Below, piece by piece: positions 22,520 to 33,487 of a stretch of 64,000 bases of DNA (positions are counted from its first letter, which is position 1; each line of letters starts with the position of its first letter). The notes below the pieces were generated by a model. That model searched no databases and was not told the DNA's origin. It saw only the letters and a list, made by a program, of their open reading frames with translations. The position numbers and the translations under genes are program-made. Source of the stretch: Turnera subulata (taxonomy: Eukaryota; Streptophyta; Magnoliopsida; Malpighiales; Passifloraceae); NCBI GenBank assembly GCA_028386065.3, contig JAKUCV010006785.1, positions 60,121 through 124,120 on the forward strand, written 5' to 3'.

Positions 22520-23870
22520 AGAATTGTAACAGCCCGGGTAAAAATTTACATTTTACCGGGACTGTAAAAACGCTTTGTACAGTAATTTACCAAATAAAAA
22601 TAATCTTGGGTAATTATTTCAGGTTAAATCATGCATCGGATTCCGAAACCGACCCTTATCCCACGCTCGGGATTTTTCTGCGGATTTTACGGATCAAAGT
22701 CGGAATTTTTCGGGTCCAGAAATCTTCAGAAAAGTCGGGTTTAACCTCGAATTAACAGACCAAAAATAAGTCAAGGGGGTATTATTAATATTTTCTGGTC
22801 CGGACGGGACACGACTGCATTATGCAGCCGCCTTTCTCCTGTGCGCATGTGAGGGACTGTCTCCCTCCTGTGTAGAACGTGACTTTGTGTTTTATTTTCA
22901 TATTTTCCTCTGCCTGCAAAGAAAACCATCACCCAGTACTTCTCCTCTGCAACTTCACCTACATAGAACACCTTCTGCAAAAACCTCACTGCCTGCAACC
23001 CATTTCCTTGTACCTGCAAAACCACACAAACATCAAACACTAACCAACCAGAAAAAAAAAAACATACCAGCCTTCTCCTGCAATATTTTCATCACACTAA
23101 GCGTCCTCCACCTTGCTTTCTCCTTTACATACATTAAAAAAACGTATCAAACGACCAAGCCACCACCACCAGAGAGCTCGTCACCTTCAACACCAGCACT
23201 TCATCTTCACCAACCTTGCATCAAGTAACCATCAACTCCATCACAGCTTTCTTGGTACTGTGGACGTTGACGTCACCAAGGAAGAAGACCACGACACCAT
23301 CACTGCAAGGGTGAGCCAACATCTACCATACTTACCTTACTTTGACTACCTTTTATTTCTTGTTTGGAAGGGTAAAGTGTCAAATCTACATGGGTTATAT
23401 ATTTTGTCGTGTGGTGGTGCTTGAAGATGAAGTTCTGGTTTGCTAAAGGGTTGGTTCGTTTAAGGAGAAGACATGGGTAATGTGAATAATTCTAATGGTT
23501 TAGTTTGGGCTTGGAGAGTTGGACTGATAGTTTAAGAATTCAACAAACTAGAAATAGTCTTTGGGCCAAGGTTTCGGTAATTGGTTAACCTGGATACTAA
23601 CAATTTCATTCCACGTAATATTAATACTACGTAACGTCAATTAACATACTTCAAATTTATCTTTGCACCAGTTATATAAACTAGCATAATTAGGAAAATA
23701 ATAAGTAATACTTATATTTGGAAAATAATATATCCTGGGAAAGGAAATATATAATTTAGAGTATAGTATTTCTAAACAATAACAACTGAGTACGGATGAC
23801 GAAATAATAGTCATATATCATACTTATTGTGCATTTGTGTGATTGTGTATTTGTTATTAATTATATATAG

Positions 23871-23942
23871 GATTTGATAACGTGAACGAGCATGTGGTAC
23901 CGGAGCCAGAAGAAGAGTTTCCGGAGGAATTTATCGGCTAAG
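23871..23942 (+). other. Exon-like block in LTR leader (element B, 5' LTR)
   Basis: 72 nt, TATATAG|GATTTGATAACG to CGGCTAAG|GTGAGG. One frame would read a short acidic tail containing VPEPEEEFPEEFIG before a stop. Confidence 0.55.
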
Positions 23943-24369
23943 GTGAGGATAAGTAATTATTTATAGACTGCCGTAGTGCCAAGTTGCTGGTTGTGTGTTA
24001 TATGCTTGAATAATTCTTGTGACTGTGAATGGTTGTTGTGAGTTGAATTTAAATGATATTTGTCGTCGTTGATGATGCTGAATTGATGCTACTGTTGATG
24101 TTGTTGATAATGTCAGAAATGTTGGTACTGGTAGATTATTATTGTTGTTGTCGTTGGCTGTGAAATTATGGAAGTAGAGTACCGAGGGTACCGGTTAATT
24201 GAGTTTGTATTATCCAGACGAGCGGAGAGGCTGTGAGCCTGCTCGGGATAATGGAAGAGTGGAGGATAATAGAAACTAAGTAGCTAGGAATAATAAAATT
24301 TGATCACACTTAGACATCTAGTATTCACAGTTAAATGATGGAATAGCCAGATGGTAGTCTTATTTTATG

Positions 24370-24475
24370 GTGCTGGGGGAGAGTGTGCTTGGGGTCTGCT
24401 CCCTGTCTGTACCAGTTTTTATTTTAGGCGCTGGGGGAGAGTGTGCTTGGGGTCTGCTCCCTGTCTGTGCCAGTT
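24370..24475 (+). repeat. 59-bp tandem duplication in the LTR (module X) of B
   Basis: Two copies containing GGGGTCTGCTCCCTGTCTGT. Same module as in element A. It accounts for the 60-codon ORF here. Confidence 0.8.
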
Positions 24476-24728
24476 ATACGTGGAGGTACCAGGGCGGGGT
24501 CCATGGGCTAGCTAGCTTGACTACCAGGCGACGGCCATCATTTAACTAGTGATAGGGGCCCTGATAATAAAATTTGTGTAGCGTGCCTAGAATCACAAAG
24601 TGTGTTATTTAGGGATCAAGTGAACCTTAGTTATTTGCTGTTGGTGTGACTTGGATTTATTTACAGTTATTGTATATGTATAATTGCTTATGGATTTTAC
24701 CCGGTGAGCACTTCGGACTCACCCCTCG

Positions 24729-24750
24729 CCTGCGTGACCTGGTCGCGTAG
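24729..24750 (+). other. Conserved LTR hairpin, diverged (element B, 5' LTR)
   Basis: Follows GAGCACTTCGGACTCACC. CCTGCGTGACC pairs imperfectly with GGTCGCGTAG, so the hairpin is kept although the sequence has changed. Confidence 0.5.
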
Positions 24751-25073
24751 TTTGATTGTGCGTAGCTCAGGTACGTTCGAGGCAAGCTGTGGCGCACCCT
24801 CTGCCAGGCCCGGATCCATCCTGCGTTGCATCATGTTTATATCATTGTCTATTGCTGTGTTGTATTAAGACTTCCGCTGCGTGCATTTAATAACTCTGTG
24901 GGATAATGTTTGTTGTAATAATGTTCCCGTGCCGGGACAAGTATTGTGATGTATTATGTACTTTTAATGTATGAATATTGTCGGTTGTGTTATTGCTATT
25001 GTGGTTACTGTAATAGTACGTGGTCCCACGTGTTTACTGTGTATAACGGTAAATACGGATCGGGGCGTTTCAT

Positions 25074-25091
25074 TTTGGTAGCGGAGCGGGC
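25074..25091 (+). other. Primer-binding site of element B
   Basis: TTTGGTAGCGGAGCGGGC right after the 5' LTR, identical to that of A. iMet-type with two mismatches. Confidence 0.75.
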
Positions 25092-25376
25092 GTTAGGTCT
25101 TGTTGGGCAGTCTATGTGTGTTGTTGTCTTGTTTGCATAGTTCGCTCCAGTTGTTTATTATTTTACATCATTTTAGTTAGTGCATTATGGATCCAGTCGA
25201 GGGACGCCAGCTATCGCGGAGCATACACACTTAAGGTAAATGATGCCATAATATGCGAAAATACGAATATTATTAATACTGATAATATTGGGAATACAAA
25301 GGGAAATATTACATGATATTTTATAAAAGGGAAATACAACATTGATTTTTGATATTATATAAAAATAAAAATACAT

Positions 25377-26060
25377 TTAACGGTTTGCAACGACGTTGAC
25401 ACGGAAGCTGTTTGCGTCACTGTTGACGTTGACCGTGACTCTGTCGCTCCAAGAGAACCACATGCCGCCTCTGTCGCGCTGGCCGGGAATCTCGAACCGG
25501 TTAGCTTGAGGGAATCGGAGTGGAATCAGACCGTGATCATCTCGTGGTTGCCACTGTGTCTCCGTCAGAAGAACCATGTTGGGCTTGTACTGGTTCTTCA
25601 AGTCCCTCAAAGTACGCGAGAACTCCTGTGCACGCCTTGCAACTCCTCTGCAGTTCCACACCAGTAGCCGTACCTTTGGCCAGGTTGGAGGTAGCCGAGT
25701 CATTCTGGGTATGCTCTGGGCTGTCATCGAGAGTTGGTAGTATGCACCTTGCTCCACAGTTTGGCAAGTGGACTCCAAGTTGAACTCTTGAAGCCTATCC
25801 GAGATGAAGAACATCACGGAGTTGGCTGATCCGTAGTAGGATGTCCTCAGAGTGCCGCGATCCTCTAGGAAGAACACCTCTTCCATCGGAGTGACGAAGA
25901 ACCGCGACGAGTAGAGTTCGTCGACGAAAACTAGGCGTGGCATCCTGCCGAGCTCGTTTGGTAGCTCTTCAGCACGCTCATTGACCATGCTGTATGCCAG
26001 ACGGTTTCTTCTGCCGAGATTAGCACCTTCGACGAAGAAGACTGAAGATGGAGCAGGCAT
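25377..26060 (-). CDS. Antisense gene 2: 227-aa protein with a truncated LINE-like EEP endonuclease domain (element B)
   Basis: Second intact copy of the 227-residue protein of element A, same start, stop and length, antisense to B. It keeps WNCRG (135-139), the TET motif (166-168) and GGMWFSW (198-204). Four replacements separate the copies (I/V at 46, H/R at 68, A/S at 111, S/P at 180). In codons 1-87 I count 22 synonymous codon changes against two replacements, a pattern expected under purifying selection. A TATA box lies about 110 bp upstream at 26169-26176. The domain lacks the later catalytic motifs, as in A. Confidence 0.75.
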   Translation of the reverse strand: MPAPSSVFFVEGANLGRRNRLAYSMVNERAEELPNELGRMPRLVFVDELYSSRFFVTPMEEVFFLEDRGTLRTSYYGSANSVMFFISDRLQEFNLESTCQTVEQGAYYQLSMTAQSIPRMTRLPPTWPKVRLLVWNCRGVARRAQEFSRTLRDLKNQYKPNMVLLTETQWQPRDDHGLIPLRFPQANRFEIPGQRDRGGMWFSWSDRVTVNVNSDANSFRVNVVANR

Positions 26061-26168
26061 CGTGTTTGGACGAGTAGGTATTTTGATTTTGGAGCGTTAT
26101 GTTTTTGTTTTTCTTGAGCATTTTGTTTGCTTTTGATGCTTTTGGTGATTTACACCTCACCGCTCCTT

Positions 26169-26176
26169 CTTTTATA
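26169..26176 (-). promoter_or_regulatory. TATA box of antisense gene 2 (element B)
   Basis: Minus-strand TATAAAAG with the same flanks (AAGGAGCGGTGA) as in element A. Confidence 0.6.
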
Positions 26177-26915
26177 CACTTATGGGGAGCGTGTTAATTG
26201 TTTTTGATTTTCAAGATTTACTTTTTGAATCTTACCGTTGCTTTCATTTAATGCTTCTTTACTTTACGCATTTTTCGGACCCATGCCAAAGTTTTTCAGC
26301 CTATTTTCAACACATGATTTTATTTCGCTCTGGCTACCTTGTCTTTTGTTTTATGGCCTTTCTATATATCTCTTGCATCTTTTATCACAAGCATCCGTGA
26401 CCGTTGAGGCTAGACAGACGGGACCACACCTCGAGTAGAGTGCATATGCGACAAGCTTACACCTGTTCGGACATCGTGGAGAGATGCGAGCTTTGTCAGA
26501 CGTTTTTGGCTCATGCGGACAATTGTGAACAAGTGGGTAACGTGTCTTTCGAGTGACACAGGACGTGCTCGTGATCATCGCCTTGCCTTTTGTCGGGTAT
26601 CTTTTTCACAAGGTTAACAGACGTCACCGTTAGCTGTGTGAGTTACGTTTCCTGGTTCGAGGGTGTTTCGTCTGATACGAGCACCGTTCATGAAAATATG
26701 TTTTGGTTTTCATTTCTTTTTGTTTTAATTTTGTTAAACGAGTTCTGTTTTAATTTTCTTACATTTGATATTATACTCTTATAGTTAATTTTTATTTTAC
26801 TTTGAGATGTTTTATTTTTCCATTTAACATAAGACTTGGTAACATAAGAGATTTTGATTTAAAAGGAAACTCATTTTATTTATTTTATAAAGGATTACAA
26901 TAGGAGAAGAGTACT

Positions 26916-27293
26916 CTATGGAGCTACTTGCTTCTCTAGGTCTTTTACAATCTTTTTGACATTTTCCATGTGCGGGAACAGCTCCATGCACGCCAGTTCG
27001 ATTTGCGCCACCGCCGAGCTGATCTTCTTCAGCGAGAAGTTCAGCTGCGTCAGCTTCTGTTGCGGAGTGCTGCTCTCAGCTACCGCCTTGCCCTTGCGAT
27101 CTTCAGCTTTCTTGGAGACTCGCTTCTTCCGTCGTTTTGGGGAAACGACCATGTGCTCCTTCAGGCCGATGATGTTGGTCTTGAACCGCTTCTTCGGAGG
27201 CTCTTCATCAGAGCTTGTCGGGAAGGCTTTGCCGCCGATGTAACTGTTGTTTTCAGAGTCTGAAGTTGTTCTTGATCTCAGTGGAGAATCCAT
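26916..27293 (-). CDS. Antisense gene 1: 125-aa basic nuclear-type protein (element B)
   Basis: Intact, same length as the A copy, 5 replacements (D/E at 30, Q/K at 45, P/S at 60, G/S at 74, A/V at 112) against roughly 19 synonymous changes. The basic stretch PKRRKKRV and the C-terminal helix are unchanged. TATA box at 27328-27335. The stop codon is followed by an AT-rich tail. Family unknown. Confidence 0.7.
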   Translation of the reverse strand: MDSPLRSRTTSDSENNSYIGGKAFPTSSDEEPPKKRFKTNIIGLKEHMVVSPKRRKKRVSKKAEDRKGKAVAESSTPQQKLTQLNFSLKKISSAVAQIELACMELFPHMENVKKIVKDLEKQVAP

Positions 27294-27327
27294 GACTGTG
27301 TGTGAGTATGCCAGTCATGAGGTTTGG

Positions 27328-27335
27328 TATTTATA
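27328..27335 (-). promoter_or_regulatory. TATA box of antisense gene 1 (element B)
   Basis: Minus-strand TATAAATA 35 bp before the ATG, as in element A. Confidence 0.65.
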
Positions 27336-27439
27336 AGCGGATGAGATGTCGTTTAAGGGTATAAGCGGTATCTCATGTTGAGGTTGGATACCTGGCAAAG
27401 TGTGCCAGAATCTTATCGTGGTAGGACCCACGGATAAGA

Positions 27440-27479
27440 CGGAATTTCGGGGACGAAATTCTTTTTAAGGTGGGTAGTC
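27440..27479 (+). other. Polypurine tract region of element B
   Basis: GGGGACGAAATTC followed by TTTTTAAGGTGGGTAGTC, directly before the 3' LTR. Confidence 0.75.
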
Positions 27480-27800
27480 TGTAACAGCCCGGGTAAAAAT
27501 TTTGGATTTTTACCGGACTGTAAAAGTCTATTTACCGTGATTTACTGTTGAATTAATCTTGGGTAATTAATTCAAGGTAAATCGGGAGTCGTTTTTCGAA
27601 ACCAAGGGTTTTCCCGCGATCGTGATTTTCCCGCGGATTTTTCGAACCTAAGTTGGTATTTTTCGGTTTCGGAATTTCTCGGAAAATCACACCGGAAAAT
27701 AACTAAGGAGGTATCGGTTGTTTTCTGGTCCGGTTCGGATTCGCCCGTAATACGGACGAATCGCATTATTGTTAATCACAAGCATAATAGTATTTTCAGG

Positions 27801-27812
27801 TTTATAAAAAGG
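27801..27812 (+). promoter_or_regulatory. LTR promoter TATA box (element B, 3' LTR)
   Basis: TTTATAAAAAGG about 320 bp into the LTR, same context as in A. Confidence 0.6.
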
Positions 27813-29255
27813 AAGCTGAGGAAGGAGAGCCGGGAGAGAAAGGAAAAAAAAAAGAGAGAAAAGGAGAGGAAAAAGAAAAAGAGAGAAAAAAAAGAGAAAA
27901 AGAAAAAGGAAAGAAAAAAACAGAAAATAGAAAAAAAAAGAAAATAAATACAGAAAAAAAGAAACAGTGAGGGAAAAATATAGAAAAAAAAGAAATGAAA
28001 AAAAGAAAGAAACATAAAAAGAAAAGAAAAGAAAAGAAAAGAAAAAAATCGGAAAAATAAAAAGAAAATACGGAAAAAAGAAGAAAAAAGAAAAAAAGGC
28101 CGGTGAACAGTTCGTCACCCTCGGCCTCCCCTCTGCACTGTTCACCACGACGAGCTCCAGGCCGCCGTTCGTCGCACCGCCGCCATCTGCGTGTTCCCCA
28201 AGCCGTCGCGACCAGAACCACGCCGTTCCCGTCGCTTCCCGCTGCCGGAGACGCCCACACGCGCCGTTGACCCGTCGTGCAACCCGCGGGTCTTCCTTCA
28301 CAGCGCCTTCCGGCACCTCCTGTCGCCGCCGCGCCCAGCTTCCGGCCTTCCTCGCGTCGCTCTTCGCTGACCGCCACCTTGCCTCGCCTCGCCATCACCA
28401 TCGCTCGCCGTCGTTGCCGTCACAGCCGCTCGACCCGCGAGGTGAGCATCCGGATCCGTCGACCCGCGTGCTTGTCCGGGTCGCGAACCTGGGTCAGCCG
28501 TGGGCTTGACTTCCTTTGGGCTGGTTTCCGAGTTGGGCCGTGGATGTGTGTGGGCCGGCTCCAGACAGGGCTGGGTTGGCTCTTCCCTGGGCCTGGGCTT
28601 GCACTATTCACGATCCGGCCTGGTTAAAAAAAAAACTATATTTATGTATATATTTATTTAAACATAATCTGATATTTAATTTTGAAAAAAATTATATAGT
28701 TATTTTGATAAAAATATGGACGATTTGATTTTGGAATTTTTATTAAAATATAAATATATTTACTTGGGTAAATAATTAAGTTTTGTTTTGAAAAACTATT
28801 ATTAATTAAGAAAATATATATATACCTTGAAAATAATTTCTGTAAATTTAGTATGCATACTATTTCGTCTGGGAATTATGATTTTGGTGTATGTATATAA
28901 ATATGTATTTTGTAAATTAAAAGTAATTATGTTTTGTGTAGGAAATTCAATTGTATATATATTTAGAAAAGATAAATACTATAAATATTTTCTAGAAATT
29001 ATAAATAGCTTATTATTTTTCTGGAAAATTATAGTAATTATTATTTTGGATAATTGTAGTTATTTTATGGAATTATTTTGAAAGATTTTTAATTAAAATA
29101 TAGTACCGAAATTATATCTGGAAGTATCGTACGGTTAATTATTTTCGGTAAACGATAATAATAACGGAAATGAATCGGGACGGGATTAATTCGTAGTTTG
29201 GCATCATGACATAATCTTATGTGCATTTATGTGGATGTATGGTTCTGTTGTATAG

Positions 29256-29333
29256 ATTTTTGAATATCGGGCAGTTTCCCGAGGAGCCGGCGTCGGACCG
29301 GTCATAGTTTCCGGAGTTGAGTAATCGGCCAAG
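29256..29333 (+). other. Exon-like block in LTR leader (element B, 3' LTR)
   Basis: 78 nt, TATAG|ATTTTTG to CGGCCAAG|GTGAGG. Contains CCCGAGGAGCCGG, also seen in element E. Confidence 0.55.
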
Positions 29334-29435
29334 GTGAGGATGGATTTCCTTCAATATGTGCCTTATTACTCGGTATTTGTGTTTTATTGGTTATTGCTAT
29401 GTTGCATGTTGTATTTGCTGTGTTTTGGTTCGGGA

Positions 29436-29780
29436 TGTCTATCCCGATGTCCTGTTTGGTATTTTTGGGATGTTTATCCCCGTGTCGATTTTTCTGTGTC
29501 TTTTGGAATAAGTGATAACGGAATTAATAATAAATTGTGACAAGGATGTCTATCCTTGGTTTTTGGATAGGGATGTCTATCCCGGTATTTTGGTTGGGGA
29601 TGTTGATCCCTACGATTTGATTTTAATAACGGTAATATAATTGTCACGTGGTAAGTAGAGGTACGACCGGATGGTTAGAGACTGTTTTGTGGTGGCCATG
29701 ATCTGGGTTCGTGTGATAAGCATGTCTATGCTTGGGATGTCTATCCCGTTTTGTTATTTTTGGGATGTCTATCCCTGGGT
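29436..29780 (+). repeat. GGGATGTCTATCCC repeats (module Y) in the B 3' LTR
   Basis: About seven copies of a 14-bp inverted repeat, stem GGGAT/ATCCC around GTCT, some as GGGATGTTGATCCC. Also found in both gypsy solo LTRs, both LTRs of D and the LTR of E. Confidence 0.8.
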
Positions 29781-29983
29781 TCTTTTTGATCTGGCACCAG
29801 GAACAGGTTGATAACCTGGTACGACCCTAGCTTATCCGTGACAGGGCCCGGAAAGATAAAATTGGATAATTGGATTTTGTTGAGTCTTTTGGTCGGTTTT
29901 TGATTGTTTTTGGACTTGAGTAATTTTTAGTGTCCATATTGATCGTCTTTCCATTGTCGTGAGCACTTCGGACTCACCCCTCA

Positions 29984-30006
29984 CCTGCGGGCTTTCATCC
30001 CGTAGG
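29984..30006 (+). other. Conserved LTR hairpin (element B, 3' LTR)
   Basis: CCTGCGGG / CCCGTAGG with loop CTTTCAT after GAGCACTTCGGACTCACC. Confidence 0.7.
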
Positions 30007-30319
30007 TTGAGTTGTTTCATGTACAGGCTTGGTGCATTCCAGACAGGCTGCAGCGTTATCCCTTGGACGGGCTTGGATCCATAGGTTGCATCTATTACGC
30101 ATACAGTGTTAGTGAGTCTTTAAGTCTTCCGCTGTGCATGTTTTTATTGTTATTGGGCCATTGGGCCGTGTTGAGTTATTTTTGTTGTTATTATTATGGG
30201 CTGTCGAGCCCGAGTTATTGCTGTTCACACTGTATGCTTGGGCTTATTTGGTTGGGTTGTCACAGTTCCGGCTCGTGTTTACTATGTACGGTAAATTCGG
30301 GTCGGGGCGTTTCAAGAAT

Positions 30320-30829
30320 TGCGAGACCATGATCAAGAACCATTAACTATTTTGGATTTGTAACTAACCATAAAAAATTTAATATTTAGTGTATAATAAT
30401 TTTAAATTTAACTTCTTAAATATTTATAGTTCTATTTAGACAATTTACATGTCAATAATCAAATTGGTGTATGATGTATATACAAATATAAAAAATAATT
30501 TTAATAACACAATAAATACCAAAAATAATTAATTTCAAATTATTTTAATTGCTTAAAATTTAAGTGACATGTAACATTTTTTTATTTAATACTTACACTA
30601 CTTAATATTTAATTTTTAATATGAAATAAAATGTTATATTACTGAAATGTAGGAAAAAATATTCTATAAACATTTTATTATTTTCTCCCCCCAAAAAAGG
30701 TAGGTAAATCTTTAATCCAAATTTCCTGTTATTTTTTATTTAGTTTCAATTTTTCATATTTACATTCACGAATTTAATTCAATATATTTTCCTCATTTCA
30801 ATTTTCTATCCATAAGAATCTAGGTAAAT
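30320..30829. other. AT-rich remainder of the host DNA
   Basis: No gene. Similar in style to 21200-22100 and 33211-33487, with which it was probably continuous before the insertions. Confidence 0.5.
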
Positions 30830-31018
30830 GTTTATGTTGGTCCATACACTTTTTGATTAATATGCTCAAGATATTAAAATTATTTTTTGGATGTTGTCAA
30901 ACCATGTTTTTTTTGTTGTCGTGGATGAGGATTCATTTACTAGGCTTCCTTCAACATGTAAGGCCTGAGTGTTTCTTCCTCTCCTAGGCCCATAAAAATA
31001 TTAGTCCACTGTGTTTTT

Positions 31019-31964
31019 GGATTAATATCACCGTTTCATCCCTGCGTTGCCTCCTCAAATTGAAATTCTTCCTTGTGTTGAGTTTTGATTGGTTTTGATC
31101 TTTTAATTGGTCAATTTTTTAAGATTTTAGTCCTTTTTACTAATTTTACCCCTAAATTCAGTACTTTAATGTTCAAACTAGTTTACCCACCAGAAATTCG
31201 ACCCAACAAACCGACCCAACCCGGAACCCTATTTAAAAATCTCGAATAAACAAATAACTCTACCTCTCAACATCAAAAATTTTAAAAACAAAAAAATATA
31301 AATTATTTTTTAAAATTATTTAAAAAATTTAAAAATTATAAATCAAATTATTTTTTAATTTTAAAATTTTAAAAATTTAAACCTCTCTTCTCCACATGTT
31401 TTTTTCTTTTCTTTTTTTATTTTTTTCTTTCTTCTTCTTGTCCTCCTCCTCCTTCTCCCTCAACCCCAAAAATTTAAAAATTATAAAAAATACAAATTAT
31501 TTTAAAATTTAAATTATATTTTAATTTAAAAATTCAAAAATTTAAATTTTTTATCTAATTTTGTTCTTTTTTATTTTTTCCCTCCTTTATTCTCCACATG
31601 TCCTGAAAAAAATATATTTTTTTAAAAAATTTAAACTAAAAAATAATTTACTTTATGATTTTTTATTTTTTAATTTTTTTGTACTTTTTTTAATTATTTC
31701 CAAAATTTTGATATTGGGGGGTAGAGTTATATATTTATTGGAGATTTTTTATTGGGGTTCTGGGTTGGGTCGGTTAGTTGGGTCGAATTTTGGGTGGGTA
31801 CACTGGTTTGAATAGTAAAGTGCTGAATTTAGGGGTAAAATCGGTAAAAAGGACTAAAACCTTAAAGAATTGACCAACTGAGGGATCAAAACCAATCAAA
31901 ACTCAACACAAGGATAAATTTCAATTCGAGGAGGCAACACAGGGATGAAACGTGACATTAATCC
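31019..31964. mobile_element. MULE-type MITE with ~270-bp inverted repeats
   Basis: Inverted repeats start GGATTAAT and read into each other for about 270 bp, including CATCCCTG.GTTGCCTCCTC. Flanked by a perfect 10-bp duplication CTGTGTTTTT (31009-31018, 31965-31974), in the range usual for Mutator-like elements. The centre is AT-rich and codes for nothing I recognise. Confidence 0.8.
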
Positions 31965-32530
31965 CTGTGTTTTTTAATAATAAGTGATGTTGTTAAAACA
32001 GTGCACTTAAGTGTTTTTGATTCACATGTTTTTTTTTATCCACCAAAGTCTGGCTCTTTCCATTCAAGTTGTTGGCTCGTCTGTGCTCTTCTAAAAAAAA
32101 GCACGCACCAAGTACAGGTCTCCTTCCTTCCTTTATTTCCTATCTTATCTTCTAGTTGTTTTCCTTCCTTTCAAAGAGCTAGTAGACATTTTTTTTGTCC
32201 TATATGAAAGTACAAGGCAAACTAAGATATAATCCCTTGGTATTTTTGAAGATGGATTCTTAGAAGAAGGTACATGTGGAGCATTGTTAGTGGGTATCAA
32301 AATAGCTCTCCAAACCCACCAACCAACAAGGAGTCGTTGCTTTGTCCACTTTTGAAGGTGGCTGTGAATTAGAAGATTAGAGAAGGATGTAGAAGAAGAA
32401 CAAGAAAGTCACGATTTTTCTAGTTTTTGTTCCAGTGGAGATTTTGTGTATGGGCTCATACACAAAATTTCACAACAGACAAATTTCTTGGTTTATTCAA
32501 AACTAGCCGTTGCCTACTCACTTATGGAAG

Positions 32531-32538
32531 TATAAAAG
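32531..32538 (+). promoter_or_regulatory. TATA box of the Copia solo LTR at 30835
   Basis: TATAAAAG followed by a plausible leader. Single match with no copy for comparison. Confidence 0.4.
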
Positions 32539-33210
32539 GCAACCTTTCATGAGAAAAATACATCAAGGCAAGCCATTACAACTCCATCTCACATCCTCTT
32601 GAAGCTTGCTTAAGTGCTTATACCATTGAGAGATTAAAGCTTGATTATTGAAATTGTTGAGGGGTTTAATTCATTCTTCTTGAGCCTAATACCTTTAGGA
32701 TATCTTTGGGCTAAATTGTATCCACAAAGAATGGGTTACTCTTTGGGTTGTTTGAAAATCATACCTTGAGTAGGATTGGGAAAATTTTACTTAAGGAGAA
32801 TAGGTTTGAAGCTGGGGTCTTTGAAAAAGCTTTGGGAATAGGTTAGAGAGTGAGCCTTGGAAAACTCTTGAAAAGGTTTGAGCTTGATCCTTTAAAAAAA
32901 CTTAGTTGTAAAAGGATGGACTTCACCTTGGAAAAAGTCATATAGTGGATTTGGTAAATCTCAAAGGGAGCCTTAAGTAGTGGATATACCCATAGGTTTT
33001 AGGGGGAACCACTCTAAATTCTTATGTTAATTTTTGTGTGTTTGCTTCCTCCAATTTTCATCCATTTTCTTTTACTTACCGAGATTTTGGTTTCTGCTCA
33101 TATACACAATCTGGCTTGTTTAGTCGAAAATTTTGGTTTGAGTTGAAGTACGAAATTTCTGTTAGAGGCTAATTCAACCCCCCTTCTTAGCCTTTTGGGC
33201 CTACAGTTTA

Positions 33211-33487
33211 ATCAATATATATTGTTTAAAATTTATATTGAAACAAATTCAATATCTATGTCATTTTATTTTTTAAAATTTAATTTAAACATCAATTATT
33301 ACTATTTAATAGAGTGTTGTAAAAATTACATGCATTTAGTACAAAAAAAAATTGGAAATATAAATTATATTAGATAAAATATATTACATTTCCTAAAAGT
33401 TATTATAAAAATTAATAGATTTTTCATTCTGAAATTTAAAAAATTTAATATTTTCCCATTGTATTTTGACCATATTTAATTTTTTAG
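33211..33487. other. AT-rich remainder of the host DNA
   Basis: No gene. Contains 'ttttcccattgtattttgaccata', resembling 21330-21360. Confidence 0.5.

Larger units (their letters stand above)
22525..25072 (+). repeat. Retroelement B, 5' LTR
   Basis: TGTAACAGCCCGGG to CGGGGCGTTTCA. Its first 300 bp resemble the U3 of D and of the gypsy solo LTRs, while its middle carries the 59-bp duplication otherwise seen only in element A. Confidence 0.88.
22525..30314 (+). mobile_element. Retroelement B: non-autonomous long-LTR element with antisense genes and mismatched LTRs
   Basis: Insertion bounded by a perfect 5-bp target duplication (AGAAT at 22520-22524 and 30315-30319). The interior (25073-27479) is collinear with that of A in the opposite orientation and holds intact copies of both antisense genes and no gag-pol. 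Unusually, the 5' LTR (2548 bp) and 3' LTR (2835 bp) belong to different LTR subfamilies: their first halves, middle modules and last 200 bp share only patches. A normal insertion starts with identical LTRs, so one LTR was probably replaced later by gene conversion, or the element is a recombinant. Confidence 0.88.
27480..30314 (+). repeat. Retroelement B, 3' LTR
   Basis: TGTAACAGCCCGGG to GTCGGGGCGTTTCA. The first 340 bp, with TTTATAAAAAGG at 27801, and the following purine tract are like element A. The middle has GGGATGTCTATCCC repeats instead of the 59-bp duplication. Compare the 5' LTR, which has the opposite combination. Confidence 0.88.
30835..33205 (+). mobile_element. Copia-type solo LTR split by a MULE-type MITE
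   Basis: Starts TGTTGGTCCATACAC, ends GGGCCTACA, with a perfect GTTTA target duplication (30830-30834, 33206-33210). Without the nested element and its duplication it is about 1.4 kb. It has a TATA box (TATAAAAG, 32531-32538) and ends in an AATTCAACCCCCCTTCTTAG context typical of long Copia LTRs such as the SIRE group. No internal region is present, so it is a recombination-derived solo LTR. The Copia assignment rests on the terminal context only. Confidence 0.7.

Noticed and set aside
24367..24549. 60-codon repeat ORF (SVLGVCSL type)
   Set aside because: Explained by the 59-bp tandem duplication in the LTR.
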